Source: Ectopseudomonas alcaliphila (GTDB lineage Bacteria; Pseudomonadota; Gammaproteobacteria; Pseudomonadales; Pseudomonadaceae). From it: a stretch of 64,000 nucleotides of DNA. Shown in pieces: positions 51,003-60,870 of this stretch. The notes beneath the pieces are model-generated. The model saw only the letters and a program-made list of their open reading frames with translations, was not told the DNA's origin and did not search any database. A program made the translations under genes and the position numbers. How positions within the stretch are numbered: the stretch's first letter is position 1; every line of letters begins with the position of its first letter. The stretch spans positions 930,001 to 994,000 of the forward strand of contig NZ_FNAE01000001.1 in assembly GCF_900101755.1 (NCBI RefSeq). The letters are read 5' to 3'.

Positions 51003-54000
51003 ATGGCCACCACCACGCTTGGCGTAAAACTCGACGATGCCACCCGCGAGCGCCTGAAAAAGGCAGCTGCGCAGATCGACCGTACGCCGCACTGGATGAT
51101 CAAGCAGGCGATCTTCAATTATCTGGAGCAAGTCGAGAGTGGCCTGACGCCCGCCGAGCATGCCGGCCTGGCTGCTGCTGCCGGTGAAGAAGCGCTGGAG
51201 TCGCTGACCGAGCAGGGCCTGCAGGTGTTCCTCGATTTCGCCGAAAGCATCCTGCCGCAGTCGGTGCTGCGCGCCGCCATCACCAGCGCCTATCGCCGCC
51301 CGGAAACCGAAGTGGTACCGATGCTGCTGGAGCAGGCGCGCCTGAACAAGGACCAGGCCGAGGCTTCGCAGAAGCTGGCCCTGGGGATTGCCGAGAAACT
51401 GCGCAACCAGAAGAACGCCAGCGGCCGCCAGGGCCTGGTGCAGGGGCTGCTGCAGGAGTTCTCGCTGTCGTCGCAGGAAGGCGTGGCGCTGATGTGCCTG
51501 GCCGAAGCCCTGCTGCGCATCCCCGACAAAGCCACGCGTGATGTGCTGATCCGCGACAAGATCGCCAACGGCAACTGGAGCCAGCACCTCGGCCAGAGCC
51601 CGTCGATGTTCGTCAACGCGGCGAGCTGGGGCCTGCTGATCACCGGCAAGCTGGTGTCGACCCACACCGAAGCCGGCATGACCTCGGCGCTCAACCGCAT
51701 CATAGGCAAGAGCGGCGAGCCGGTGATCCGCAAGGGCGTGGACATGGCCATGCGCCTGATGGGCGAGCAGTTCGTCACCGGCGAAACCATCGCCGAGGCC
51801 CTGGCCAACGCCGCCACCCTGGAAGCCAAGGGCTTCCGCTACTCCTACGACATGCTCGGTGAAGCCGCGCTGACCGAGGAAGACGCCAAGCGTTACCTGG
51901 CCTCCTACGAGCAGGCCATCCACGCCATCGGCAAGGCTTCCCATGGCCGCGGCATCTACGAAGGCCCGGGCATCTCGATCAAGCTCTCCGCCCTGCACCC
52001 GCGCTACAGCCGCGCCCAGTACGAGCGCGTGATGGACGAGCTGTACCCGACCCTGCTGGGCCTGACCCAGTTGGCCAAGCAGTACGACATCGGCCTCAAC
52101 ATCGATGCCGAGGAAGCCGACCGCCTGGAGCTGTCGCTGGATCTGCTCGAGCGCCTGTGCTTCGAACCATCGCTGGCCGGCTGGAACGGCATCGGTTTCG
52201 TCATCCAGGCCTACCAGAAGCGCTGCCCGTACGTGATCGACTACGTCATCGACCTGGCCAAGCGCAGCCGTCATCGCCTGATGATCCGCCTGGTCAAGGG
52301 CGCCTACTGGGACAGCGAGATCAAACTGGCCCAGGTCAACGGTCTGGAAGGCTACCCGGTGTACACCCGCAAGCCGTACACCGACGTGTCCTACCTGGCC
52401 TGCGCACGCAAGCTGCTGGCCGCGCCGGAAGCCATCTACCCGCAGTTCGCCACCCACAATGCCCACTCGCTGTCGGCCATCTACCAGCTGGCCGGGCAGA
52501 ACTACTACCCGGGCCAGTACGAGTTCCAGTGCCTGCACGGCATGGGTGAGCCGCTGTACGAGCAGGTGGTGGGCAAGATCGCCGACGGCAAGCTGAACCG
52601 TCCGTGCCGTATCTACGCACCAGTGGGCAGCCATGAAACCCTGCTGGCCTACCTGGTACGCCGCCTGCTGGAAAACGGCGCCAACACCAGCTTCGTCAAC
52701 CGCATCGCCGACCACAGCATCTCGCTGAAAGACCTTGTGCTCGACCCGGTGCTGCAGGTCGAGCAGATGGCCGCGCAGGAAGGCGCCATCGGTCTGCCGC
52801 ATCCGCGTATCGCCCTGCCGCGTGACCTGTACGGCAAGGAGCGGGTCAACTCCGCCGGCCTCGACCTGGCCAACGAGCACCGCCTCGGTTCGCTGTCCTC
52901 GGCGCTGCTGTCGTCCACCAACCTCAGCTACGTCGCCGAACCCATGCTCGGCTGCGATGCACCCAACCCGGGCGAGCCGGAGCCAGTGCGCAACCCGGCC
53001 GATCACCGCGATCTGGTCGGCCACGTGCGCGAAGCCAGCGTCAAGGACGTCGACAGCGCCATCCTCTGCGCCCTGGCCAGCGGCCAGATCTGGCAGTCCA
53101 CCCTGCCGGCCGAACGTGCTGCCGTGCTGGAGCGCGCCGCCGACCTGATGGAAGCCGAGCTGCAGCAACTGATGGGCCTGCTGGTGCGCGAGTCCGGCAA
53201 GACCTTCGCCAACGCCATCGCCGAAGTGCGCGAGGCGGTGGACTTCCTCCGTTACTACGCGATCCAGGCACGCAGCTTCGGCAACGACAGCCACCGCCCG
53301 CTGGGCCCGGTGGTGTGCATCAGCCCATGGAACTTCCCGCTGGCGATCTTCAGTGGCCAGGTGGCCGCCGCACTGGCCGCCGGTAACACCGTGCTGGCCA
53401 AGCCGGCCGAACAGACCCCGCTGATCGCCGCCCAGGCCGTGCGCATCCTGCTCGAGGCCGGCGTACCAGCCGGTGCCGTGCAGCTGCTGCCGGGCCGTGG
53501 TGAAACCGTAGGCGCGCGCCTGGTGGGTGACGAGCGCGTGCGTGGCGTGATGTTCACCGGCTCCACCGAAGTGGCCGGCATCCTCCAGCGCAACATCGCC
53601 GGTCGTCTCGACGCTCAGGGCCGCACCATCCCGCTGATCGCCGAAACCGGCGGCCTCAACGCCATGATCGTCGACTCCTCGGCGCTGACCGAGCAGGTGG
53701 TGATGGACGTGGTCGCTTCCGCCTTCGACAGCGCCGGTCAGCGCTGCTCGGCGCTGCGTGTGCTGTGCGTGCAGGACGACGTGGCCGACCGCGTACTGAC
53801 CATGCTCAAGGGCGCCATGGCCGAATACAGCCTGGGCAACCCGGAGCGCCTGAACACCGACATCGGTCCGGTGATCGACGCCGAGGCCAAGGCCGGCATC
53901 GAAACGCACATCGCCAAGCTGCGCGAGAAAGGCCGCAAGGTCACGCAACTGGCGCGCGTCAACGGTGATGAAATCAAACGCGGCACCTTCGTCGTGCCGA

Positions 54001-54938
54001 CCTTGATCGAGCTGGACAGCTTCGACGAGATGAAGCGCGAAATCTTCGGCCCGGTGCTGCACGTGGTGCGCTACCAGCGCGCGGATCTGGGCAAGCTGCT
54101 GCAGCAGATCAACGACAGCGGCTACGGCCTGACCCTCGGCGTGCACACCCGCATCGACGAGACCATCGCCCAGGTGGTCGGCACGGCCAAGGTCGGCAAC
54201 CTGTACGTCAACCGCAACATGGTCGGCGCCGTGGTCGGCGTGCAGCCGTTCGGTGGCGAAGGCCTGTCCGGCACCGGCCCGAAAGCCGGTGGCCCGCTGT
54301 ACCTCTATCGCCTGCTGTCGACCCGTCCGCAGGAAGCCGTTGCCCAGTACCTGCAACAGGCCGAGGTACAGGCACTGCCGGCACCGACCGAGCTGGACAA
54401 GGTGCGCGTCGCCTTTGCCGAATGGGCAGGCAAGCAGGAGCCGGCCATCGCCGCGCTGTTCGAGCAGTACCGTACGCTGTCGCAGAGCTACAGCAGCCAC
54501 ACCCTCACCGGCCCGACCGGCGAGCGCAACAGCTATACCCTACTGCCGCGCGAGCACGTGCTGAACCTGGCCGACGAGCGCAGCGACCTGCTCGCCCAGC
54601 TGGCCGCCACCCTCGCCGTTGGCAGCCGGGCGATCTGGCTGGAAAGCCAGCGCGCGCTGTACAGCGAACTGCCGAAGGAGGTGCAGAAGCACATCCAGCT
54701 GGTGGCCGACTGGAACAGCGTCGACGTGGAGCTGGACGCCATCCTGCACCACGGCGACTCCGACCAGCTGCGCGCGGTCAGCGAGCAGGCAGCACAGCGC
54801 AAGGGCGCCATCGTCGGCGTACACGGCCTGAACAAGGGCGAGACCGACATCGCACTGGAACGCCTGCTGGTGGAACACGCCCTGAGCGTCAACACCGCTG
54901 CGGCTGGCGGTAACGCCAGCCTGATGACCATCGGCTGA
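51003..54938 (+). CDS. putA: Trifunctional proline utilisation protein PutA
   Basis: A 1,311-residue protein that oxidises proline to glutamate in two steps and represses its own genes. The N-terminus (residues 1-50, TTTLGVKLDDATRERLKKAAAQIDRTPHWMIKQAIFNYLEQ) is a ribbon-helix-helix DNA-binding domain. The proline dehydrogenase barrel spans about 200-570 with the FAD/substrate segments GPGISIKLSALHPRYS, RLVKGAYWDSEIK and YARKLL-like CARKLLAAPE. The P5C dehydrogenase domain spans about 600-1,130 with CISPWNFPLAIFSGQ and the catalytic Cys in SAGQRCSALRVL. A C-terminal domain follows. Start ATG 51003 is preferred because it opens the RHH domain; the frame also runs upstream. Confidence 0.97.
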   Translation: MATTTLGVKLDDATRERLKKAAAQIDRTPHWMIKQAIFNYLEQVESGLTPAEHAGLAAAAGEEALESLTEQGLQVFLDFAESILPQSVLRAAITSAYRRPETEVVPMLLEQARLNKDQAEASQKLALGIAEKLRNQKNASGRQGLVQGLLQEFSLSSQEGVALMCLAEALLRIPDKATRDVLIRDKIANGNWSQHLGQSPSMFVNAASWGLLITGKLVSTHTEAGMTSALNRIIGKSGEPVIRKGVDMAMRLMGEQFVTGETIAEALANAATLEAKGFRYSYDMLGEAALTEEDAKRYLASYEQAIHAIGKASHGRGIYEGPGISIKLSALHPRYSRAQYERVMDELYPTLLGLTQLAKQYDIGLNIDAEEADRLELSLDLLERLCFEPSLAGWNGIGFVIQAYQKRCPYVIDYVIDLAKRSRHRLMIRLVKGAYWDSEIKLAQVNGLEGYPVYTRKPYTDVSYLACARKLLAAPEAIYPQFATHNAHSLSAIYQLAGQNYYPGQYEFQCLHGMGEPLYEQVVGKIADGKLNRPCRIYAPVGSHETLLAYLVRRLLENGANTSFVNRIADHSISLKDLVLDPVLQVEQMAAQEGAIGLPHPRIALPRDLYGKERVNSAGLDLANEHRLGSLSSALLSSTNLSYVAEPMLGCDAPNPGEPEPVRNPADHRDLVGHVREASVKDVDSAILCALASGQIWQSTLPAERAAVLERAADLMEAELQQLMGLLVRESGKTFANAIAEVREAVDFLRYYAIQARSFGNDSHRPLGPVVCISPWNFPLAIFSGQVAAALAAGNTVLAKPAEQTPLIAAQAVRILLEAGVPAGAVQLLPGRGETVGARLVGDERVRGVMFTGSTEVAGILQRNIAGRLDAQGRTIPLIAETGGLNAMIVDSSALTEQVVMDVVASAFDSAGQRCSALRVLCVQDDVADRVLTMLKGAMAEYSLGNPERLNTDIGPVIDAEAKAGIETHIAKLREKGRKVTQLARVNGDEIKRGTFVVPTLIELDSFDEMKREIFGPVLHVVRYQRADLGKLLQQINDSGYGLTLGVHTRIDETIAQVVGTAKVGNLYVNRNMVGAVVGVQPFGGEGLSGTGPKAGGPLYLYRLLSTRPQEAVAQYLQQAEVQALPAPTELDKVRVAFAEWAGKQEPAIAALFEQYRTLSQSYSSHTLTGPTGERNSYTLLPREHVLNLADERSDLLAQLAATLAVGSRAIWLESQRALYSELPKEVQKHIQLVADWNSVDVELDAILHHGDSDQLRAVSEQAAQRKGAIVGVHGLNKGETDIALERLLVEHALSVNTAAAGGNASLMTIG

Positions 54939-55227
54939 TCTTCACCGGCCGGTAACGTCGCGGAAAGCTGGCTGAAAGCTTCCCGCGCCATGCTGCACCC
55001 ACACGGCGCAACTGCCTGCAGGGGCTACCCGCCCGGCGCCGTGTTCTCTCCTTCTGACCTTCGGGTCTGCGCCAGCCTATCCGGCCGGCGCGTCGAGCGG
55101 GGCCAACCGCCCCGCCCATCCCCTCTCCCGGCTGGCGTACCATCGCAACTGGCCATCATTGCGTAACATAAAGTTCGGACTATCGTGTCAGGACTGGCGC
55201 GCCCTAGCGCCGGTTGGAGCAGCAGTC

Positions 55228-55241
55228 CTGATCTGCATCAG
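55228..55241. promoter_or_regulatory. Candidate Anr box 1 (arcD)
   Basis: CTGATCTGCATCAG is a perfect inverted repeat with the Anr/FNR half-site spacing (5-N4-5). It is 138 bp upstream of the arcD ATG and 63 bp upstream of the second box. Confidence 0.55.
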
Positions 55242-55290
55242 GTGCTCGGCAACGGCTACGACATGGATGTGCGTTGACGAATCCTGACTA

Positions 55291-55304
55291 TTGATTCAAG
55301 TCAG
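55291..55304 (+). promoter_or_regulatory. Candidate Anr box 2 (arcD), promoter-proximal
   Basis: TTGATTCAAGTCAG has a full left half-site and a partial right half. It is centred about 41 bp upstream of a plausible start of transcription near 55339, the usual place for Anr activation. It is also embedded in an 8-bp inverted repeat (ATCCTGAC 55281-55288 and GTCAGGAT 55300-55307). Confidence 0.65.
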
Positions 55305-55366
55305 GATGCTGTGCTCGCCAAACGCGCTCAATACCTATGTCCCCTTGTGACACGGAGGTAATTGAG

Positions 55367-56794
55367 ATGTCTGATTCGACGCAAAAACTCCGCCTCGGCG
55401 CGCTGATCGCGCTGGTCGTCGGCTCCATGGTCGGCGGCGGTATCTTCTCGCTTCCACAGAACATCGCGGCCAGCGCCAGCGCCGGCGCTACCCTGATCGG
55501 CTGGTTGATCACCGGGGTCGGCATGCTGACCCTGGCGTTCGTCTTCCAGACCCTGGCCAACCGCAAGCCCGAACTCGACGGCGGGGTCTACGCCTACGCC
55601 AAAGCCGGTTTCGGCGACTACATGGGCTTCTCCTCGGCCTGGGGCTACTGGATCAGCGCCTGGATCGGCAACGTCAGCTACATGGTGCTGCTGTTCTCCA
55701 CCCTGGGTTACTTCTTCCCGGTATTCGGCGAGGGCAACACCCTGCCAGCGGTGATCGGCGCCTCGGTGCTGCTCTGGCTGCTGCACTTTCTGGTGCTGCG
55801 CGGGATCAAGGAAGCGGCCTTCATCAACACCGTCACCACCATCGCCAAGATGCTGCCACTGGCGCTGTTCATCGTCATCGCCGCCATCGCCTTCAAGATG
55901 GACGTGTTCACCGCGGACTTCTGGGGCCGCGGCAATACCGAGTTGGGCAGCGTGATGGATCAGGTGCGCAACATGATGCTGGTCACCGTCTGGGTGTTCA
56001 TCGGCATCGAGGGTGCGAGCATCTTTTCCGCCCGCGCCGAGAAGCGCAGCGATGTCGGCAAAGCCACGGTGATCGGTTTCGTCGGCGTGCTTCTGCTGCT
56101 GGTGCTGGTCAACATCCTGTCTCAGGGCATCATGGCCCAGGCCGAACTGGCCGGGCTGAAGAACCCGTCCATGGCTGGCGTGCTGGAGCAGGTGGTCGGT
56201 CCCTGGGGGGCGCAACTGATCTCCATCGGTCTGGTCGTCTCGCTGGCAGGTGCCTTGCTGTCGTGGACCCTGCTGTGCGCCGAGATTCTCTTCGCCAGCG
56301 CCCGCGACCACACCATGCCCGAGTTCCTGCGCAAGGAGAACGTCAACCACGTTCCTGCCAATGCGTTGTGGCTGTCCAACGGGCTGATCCAGCTGTTTCT
56401 GATCATCACCCTGTTCAGCGCCTCCACCTACCTCAGCCTGCTGTACCTGGCTACCTCGATGATCCTGGTGCCGTACTTCTGGTCGAGCGCCTACGCGGTG
56501 CTGCTGGCAGTGCGCGGCGAGACCTACGAGCACGACACCGGTGAGCGCAACAAGGACCTGCTGATCGCAGCCATCTCCACCCTGTACGCGGTGTGGCTGG
56601 TCTATGCCGCAGGCGTGCAATACCTGCTGCTGTCCGCGCTGCTCTATGCCCCTGGCGCGATCCTCTTCGCCAAGGCCAAGCGCGAACTGGGACAGCCCAT
56701 TTTCACCGGCGTCGAGAAGATCATTTTCGTCGCCGTCCTGATCGGTGCCGCCATCGCCGCCTACGGGCTGTATGACGGTTTCCTGAGTCTGTAA
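55367..56794 (+). CDS. arcD: Arginine/ornithine antiporter ArcD
   Basis: A 475-residue inner-membrane exchanger that imports arginine and exports ornithine in the arginine deiminase pathway. It has about 12 hydrophobic segments; the start LGALIALVVGSMVGGGIFSLPQNIAASASAGA is the APC-superfamily substrate-binding helix. ATG 55367 is chosen because CGGAGGT lies 7 nt upstream. It is the first gene of arcDABC; arcA begins 15 nt after its stop. Anr-like boxes upstream indicate anaerobic induction. Confidence 0.96.
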   Translation: MSDSTQKLRLGALIALVVGSMVGGGIFSLPQNIAASASAGATLIGWLITGVGMLTLAFVFQTLANRKPELDGGVYAYAKAGFGDYMGFSSAWGYWISAWIGNVSYMVLLFSTLGYFFPVFGEGNTLPAVIGASVLLWLLHFLVLRGIKEAAFINTVTTIAKMLPLALFIVIAAIAFKMDVFTADFWGRGNTELGSVMDQVRNMMLVTVWVFIGIEGASIFSARAEKRSDVGKATVIGFVGVLLLLVLVNILSQGIMAQAELAGLKNPSMAGVLEQVVGPWGAQLISIGLVVSLAGALLSWTLLCAEILFASARDHTMPEFLRKENVNHVPANALWLSNGLIQLFLIITLFSASTYLSLLYLATSMILVPYFWSSAYAVLLAVRGETYEHDTGERNKDLLIAAISTLYAVWLVYAAGVQYLLLSALLYAPGAILFAKAKRELGQPIFTGVEKIIFVAVLIGAAIAAYGLYDGFLSL

Positions 56795-56809
56795 GAGAAG
56801 GAGTTCGAC

Positions 56810-58060
56810 ATGTCCAAGAAAGCCCTCGGCGTTCATTCCGAAGCCGGCAAACTGCACAAGGTGATGGTCTGCTCGCCAGGCCTCGCCCATTTGCGCCTGA
56901 CCCCCGCCAACTGCGACGAACTGTTGTTCGACGATGTGATCTGGGTATCCCAGGCCAAACGCGACCACTTCGACTTCATGACCAAGATGCGCGAGCGCGG
57001 TATCGAGGTGGTGGAGATGCACAACCTGCTGGAAGAGACCGTCAGCAATCCCAACGCGCTGAAGTGGATTCTCGATCGCAAGATCACCCCCAACAGCGTC
57101 GGCCTCGGCCTGCAGAACGAAGTACGTTCCTTCATCGAAGGGCTGGAGCCACGCAAGATTGCCGAGTTCCTGATCGGCGGCGTTTCCGGCGCCGACCTGG
57201 TCAAGCACAAGGAGTCCGAGGCGGCGAAGATGTTCAACGCCTACCTCGGCGAATCCAGCTTCATATTCCCGCCGCTGCCCAACACCCAGTTCACCCGCGA
57301 CACCACCTGCTGGATCTACGGTGGTGTCACCTTGAACCCCATGTACTGGCCGGCACGCCGTCAGGAAACCCTGCTCACCAGCGCTATCTACACCTTCCAT
57401 CCGGACTTCGCCGACGAACAATTCGAGATCTGGTACGGCGACCCGGACAAGGACCACGGCTCGGCCACCCTCGAAGGGGGTGACGTGATGCCCATCGGCA
57501 ACGGCACCGTGCTGATCGGCATGGGCGAACGCACCTCGCATCAGGCCATCGGCCAGGTGGCGCGGGCACTGTTCGCCAAGGGCGCGGCAGACAAGGTGGT
57601 GGTCGCCGGCCTCGGCCGCTCCCGTGCAGCCATGCACCTCGATACCGTGTTCAGCTTCTGCGACCGCGACCTGGTGACCATCTTCCCGGAAGTCGCCAAC
57701 AGCATCGTGCCCTTCATCCTGCGCCCGGACGAAAGCCGCCCTGGCGGCATCGACGTACGCCGCGAGGACAAGCCCTTCGTCGACGTGGTCGCCGAATCCC
57801 TCAATCTGAAGAAACTGCGCGTAGTGGAAACCGGTGGCGACGCCTACGAGGCCGAGCGCGAGCAGTGGGACGACGGCAACAACGTGGTCTGCCTGGAGCC
57901 GGGCGTGGTGGTCGGCTACGACCGCAACACCTACACCAACACCCTGCTGCGCAAGGCCGGCGTCGAGGTCATCACCATCAGCGCCAGCGAACTGGGGCGT
58001 GGTCGCGGCGGCGGCCACTGCATGACCTGCCCGATCATCCGCGACCCTATCGATTACTGA
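56810..58060 (+). CDS. arcA: Arginine deiminase ArcA
   Basis: A 416-residue cytoplasmic enzyme converting arginine to citrulline and ammonia. The catalytic cysteine is C404 in [14 protein letters not shown]. Other active-site segments are [23 protein letters not shown] and the His in HLDTVFSF. The start is behind AAGGAG. It is the second gene of the arc operon and is followed by a GC-rich hairpin before arcB. Confidence 0.97.
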   Translation: MSKKALGVHSEAGKLHKVMVCSPGLAHLRLTPANCDELLFDDVIWVSQAKRDHFDFMTKMRERGIEVVEMHNLLEETVSNPNALKWILDRKITPNSVGLGLQNEVRSFIEGLEPRKIAEFLIGGVSGADLVKHKESEAAKMFNAYLGESSFIFPPLPNTQFTRDTTCWIYGGVTLNPMYWPARRQETLLTSAIYTFHPDFADEQFEIWYGDPDKDHGSATLEGGDVMPIGNGTVLIGMGERTSHQAIGQVARALFAKGAADKVVVAGLGRSRAAMHLDTVFSFCDRDLVTIFPEVANSIVPFILRPDESRPGGIDVRREDKPFVDVVAESLNLKKLRVVETGGDAYEAEREQWDDGNNVVCLEPGVVVGYDRNTYTNTLLRKAGVEVITISASELGRGRGGGHCMTCPIIRDPIDY

Positions 58061-58069
58061 TCCAGCCAG

Positions 58070-58094
58070 CCCCGGCGACCACCCACCGCCGGGG
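58070..58094 (+). other. Intra-operon hairpin between arcA and arcB
   Basis: CCCCGGCG (58070-58077) and CGCCGGGG (58087-58094) form an 8-bp stem with a 9-base loop, followed by TGTTTC. It lies 10 nt after the arcA stop. It may slow RNA decay or partly end transcription, giving more arcDA than arcBC message. Confidence 0.6.
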
Positions 58095-58124
58095 TGTTTC
58101 GACGGCCCAAAAGGAGAAAGAACC

Positions 58125-59135
58125 ATGGCTTTCAACATGCACAACCGTAATCTGCTCAGCCTGATGCACCACAGCACCCGCGAGCTGCGTTACCTGCTCG
58201 ACCTGTCGCGCGACCTCAAGCGCGCCAAGTACACCGGCACCGAGCAGCAGCACCTGACCCGCAAGAACATCGCGCTGATCTTCGAGAAGACCTCCACCCG
58301 CACCCGCTGCGCCTTCGAGGTGGCGGCCTACGACCAGGGCGCCAACGTCACCTACATCGACCCGAACTCGTCGCAGATCGGCCACAAGGAGTCGATGAAG
58401 GACACCGCCCGCGTGCTCGGGCGCATGTACGACGCCATCGAGTACCGCGGCTTCAAGCAGGAAATCGTCGAAGAGCTGGCCACCTATGCCGGGGTACCGG
58501 TGTTCAACGGCCTGACCGACGAATACCACCCGACGCAGATGCTCGCCGATGTGCTGACCATGCGCGAGCACAGCGACAAACCCTTGCATGACATCGCCTA
58601 CGCCTACCTGGGTGACGCCCGCAACAACATGGGCAACTCGCTGCTGCTGGTCGGCGCCAAGCTCGGCATGGACGTACGCATCGCCGCGCCCAAGGCGCTG
58701 TGGCCGAGCGACGAACACGTCGCCGCCTGCAAGAAGTTCGCGGAAGAAAGTGGCGCACGCATCCTGCTCACCGAAGATCCGAAAGAGGCGGTCAAGGGCG
58801 TGGACTTCGTCCACACCGACGTCTGGGTCTCCATGGGCGAGCCGGTGGAAGCCTGGGGTGAGCGCATCGAGGAACTGCTGCCCTATCAGGTCAACATGGA
58901 CATCATGAAGGCCACCGGCAACCCGCGCGCCAAGTTCATGCACTGCCTGCCGGCTTTCCACAACAGCGAGACCAAGGTCGGCAAGCAGATCGCCGAGCAG
59001 TATCCGCACCTGAAGAACGGCATCGAGGTCACCGAAGACGTGTTCGAGTCGCCCTACAACATCGCCTTCGAGCAGGCGGAAAACCGCATGCACACCATCA
59101 AGGCGATTCTGGTGGCCACTCTGGCTGACATCTGA
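58125..59135 (+). CDS. arcB: Catabolic ornithine carbamoyltransferase ArcB
   Basis: A 336-residue enzyme that phosphorolyses citrulline to ornithine and carbamoyl phosphate. The carbamoyl phosphate site is STRTR (residues 57-61) in [18 protein letters not shown], with [14 protein letters not shown] and the ornithine loop [20 protein letters not shown] site precedes ATG 58125. Its place between arcA and arcC separates it from the anabolic ArgF. Confidence 0.97.
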   Translation: MAFNMHNRNLLSLMHHSTRELRYLLDLSRDLKRAKYTGTEQQHLTRKNIALIFEKTSTRTRCAFEVAAYDQGANVTYIDPNSSQIGHKESMKDTARVLGRMYDAIEYRGFKQEIVEELATYAGVPVFNGLTDEYHPTQMLADVLTMREHSDKPLHDIAYAYLGDARNNMGNSLLLVGAKLGMDVRIAAPKALWPSDEHVAACKKFAEESGARILLTEDPKEAVKGVDFVHTDVWVSMGEPVEAWGERIEELLPYQVNMDIMKATGNPRAKFMHCLPAFHNSETKVGKQIAEQYPHLKNGIEVTEDVFESPYNIAFEQAENRMHTIKAILVATLADI

Positions 59136-59151
59136 CGCTGCACGCTTGCCT

Positions 59152-59177
59152 CCCCTCTCCCGCTTGCGGGAGAGGGG
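59152..59177. repeat. Perfect CCCCTCTCCCGC hairpin
   Basis: Twelve-base arms CCCCTCTCCCGC (59152-59163) and GCGGGAGAGGGG (59166-59177) with only two bases between them, 17 nt after the arcB stop. This motif looks like a dispersed palindrome rather than a terminator, since no T tract follows. Confidence 0.7.
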
Positions 59178-59214
59178 CCGGGGGAGAGGGGGCCGTTCGT
59201 GAATGCCATGTCAC

Positions 59215-59274
59215 GTAGCCCGGATGAAATCCGGGAGTAGCCTACCCCATCGCCCCGGATTGCATCCGGGCTAC
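59215..59274. repeat. REP pair inside the arc operon
   Basis: Inverted 21-base arms at 59215-59235 and 59254-59274, core GTAGCCCGGATG, 39 bases start to start, the same geometry as at 20455 and 30557. It sits between arcB and arcC, 22 nt before the arcC start, and could block 3'-to-5' decay of the upstream message. Confidence 0.85.
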
Positions 59275-59296
59275 AACCTCAAACAAGGAGAACACC

Positions 59297-60223
59297 ATGC
59301 GACTCGTCATCGCCCTGGGCGGCAACGCCCTGCTTCGCCGCGGTGAAGCCATGACCGCGGAAAACCAACGAGAGAACGTGCGCGTCGCCTGCGAGCAGAT
59401 CGCCAAGGTGGCGCCAGGCATCGAACTGGTGATAGCCCACGGCAACGGCCCGCAGGTCGGCCTGCTGGCCCTGCAAGGCAACGCCTATGACGCCGCCAAC
59501 CCCTACCCGCTGGACGTGCTCGGCGCCGAAACCGAAGGCATGATCGGCTACATGATCGAACAGGAGCTGGGCAACCTGCTGCCGTTCGAAGTGCCCTTCG
59601 CTACCCTGCTCACGCAAGTGGAAGTAGACAGCGCCGACCCTGCCTTCAAGAACCCCACCAAGCCCATCGGCCCGGTCTACACGAAGGAAGAAGCCGAACG
59701 TCTGGCCGCCGAGAAAGGCTGGAGTATCGCCCCGGACGGCGACAAGTTCCGCCGCGTGGTGGCCAGCCCGAGGCCGCAGCGCATCTTCGAAATCCGCCCG
59801 ATCAAGTGGCTGCTGGAAAAAGGCAGCGTGGTTATCTGCGCCGGTGGCGGCGGTATCCCGACCATGTATGACGGCAACCAGCTGCGCGGCGTCGAGGCGG
59901 TGATCGACAAGGACCTGTGCTCGGCGCTGCTGGCCGAACAGCTCAATGCCGACCTGCTGGTGATCGCCACCGATGTCGACGCTGCCTATATCGACTGGGG
60001 CAAACCCACGCAGCAATCCATCGCCGAAGCCCATCCCGACGAGATCGAAAAGCTCGGCTTCGCCGCCGGCTCCATGGGGCCGAAAGTGCAGGCCGCCTGC
60101 GAATTCGCGCGCAATACCGGCAGCACGGCGGTAATCGGCTCGCTGGAAAATATCGAAGCCATCGTCCAGGGTCGTTCGGGCACGCGCATCAGTCTGAACT
60201 ACAACGGCATCGCCTATCGCTGA
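59297..60223 (+). CDS. arcC: Carbamate kinase ArcC
   Basis: A 308-residue enzyme that makes ATP from carbamoyl phosphate and ADP, the energy-yielding last step of the pathway. Family motifs: [17 protein letters not shown] at the start, [28 protein letters not shown] and [15 protein letters not shown]. The start is behind AAGGAG. It is 161 nt from arcB, a larger gap than others in the operon because of two palindromic elements. Confidence 0.97.
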   Translation: MRLVIALGGNALLRRGEAMTAENQRENVRVACEQIAKVAPGIELVIAHGNGPQVGLLALQGNAYDAANPYPLDVLGAETEGMIGYMIEQELGNLLPFEVPFATLLTQVEVDSADPAFKNPTKPIGPVYTKEEAERLAAEKGWSIAPDGDKFRRVVASPRPQRIFEIRPIKWLLEKGSVVICAGGGGIPTMYDGNQLRGVEAVIDKDLCSALLAEQLNADLLVIATDVDAAYIDWGKPTQQSIAEAHPDEIEKLGFAAGSMGPKVQAACEFARNTGSTAVIGSLENIEAIVQGRSGTRISLNYNGIAYR

Positions 60224-60237
60224 GAGAGGGCTCGATC

Positions 60238-60603
60238 ATGTTCACACCCGGCCACCTGCACCGCGACAACAACGACCGCCCCGAGCATATGCGCCTGCTG
60301 CCGCCCTTCTCGGTGGATTTCTACTACGAAGTCCGCAAGGACCCGGAACAGGGGCCGATGCTGCATATGCGTCTGGTCGGCGACGTGGACGGCAGGCACT
60401 TCGAGGAAGAGTTCGAACTGCACCGCGACGTCGCCTTCAACTTCGCCAGCGTCGCCACCCGCATCGCCGCCCGCCATGGCCTGCACCCCAACGCCAGCCC
60501 GGTGATGCGCGGCCACGACGAGTACGACAAGGTGTTCGCTGATATCCGCAGCAAACTCAATCTCCAACCGGGCGAACCGGTGAACCTCGATCACGTGCTC
60601 TGA
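60238..60603 (+). CDS. DUF5064-like small protein
   Basis: A 121-residue protein starting MFTPGHLHRDNNDRPEHMRLLPPFSVDFYYEVRKDPEQGPMLHMRLVG. It seems to be a beta-rich soluble protein followed by a helix (HRDVAFNFASVATRIAARHGLHP). It resembles pseudomonad proteins labelled DUF5064, from memory. It begins 14 nt after arcC on the same strand, so it is likely cotranscribed with the arc operon. The function is unknown. A half REP arm (60605-60625) begins 1 nt after the stop. Confidence 0.75.
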   Translation: MFTPGHLHRDNNDRPEHMRLLPPFSVDFYYEVRKDPEQGPMLHMRLVGDVDGRHFEEEFELHRDVAFNFASVATRIAARHGLHPNASPVMRGHDEYDKVFADIRSKLNLQPGEPVNLDHVL

Positions 60604-60604
60604 C

Positions 60605-60625
60605 GTAGCCCGGATGAAATCCGGG
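60605..60625 (+). repeat. Single REP arm, GTAGCCCGGATG core
   Basis: One arm of the GTAGCCCGGATG element without the inverted partner found at the other three sites. It starts directly after the stop codon of the DUF5064-like gene. Confidence 0.75.
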
Positions 60626-60870
60626 AAGATCACTCAAGAACGCCGCACCGAGCCCCTAATCTGCTTGTAAAAGAAAGACACTCTCATGGGCATGCCAGGC
60701 AATGCGAGCACGCTCATCGGCATGCTCTTGGGTCTCTGCGCCGCATTCAGGGTGCTTCAGCCACTAAAGCCTAATTCCTCGCTGCCGATCACATAATTGA
60801 GCACAGTCGACATCGCGCGTCCGACACTTTTTTGCACGCGCATAACAGCAAGATTCCAAGGGATATGGAA

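Larger units (their letters stand above)
54939..55366. other. Intergenic region between putA and arcD
   Basis: 428 bases without a supported gene. The left part holds a GC-rich hairpin (GCGGGGC 55097-55103, GCCCCGC 55109-55115). The right part holds two Anr-like boxes and a probable -10 region (TACCTA, 55332-55337). A GGAGG ribosome site for arcD is at 55354-55358. Confidence 0.7.

Noticed and set aside
50880..54500. A 1,206-codon open frame antisense to putA
   Set aside because: High-GC genes keep long open frames on the opposite strand. The translation has no domain and is dominated by His, Gln, Val and Gly, the usual shadow composition, while putA itself is unmistakable.
55328..58177. A 949-codon open frame antisense to arcD and arcA
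   Set aside because: It is the mirror of two well-defined genes and shows the same His/Gln/Asp/Gly-rich shadow composition with no ribosome site or domain.
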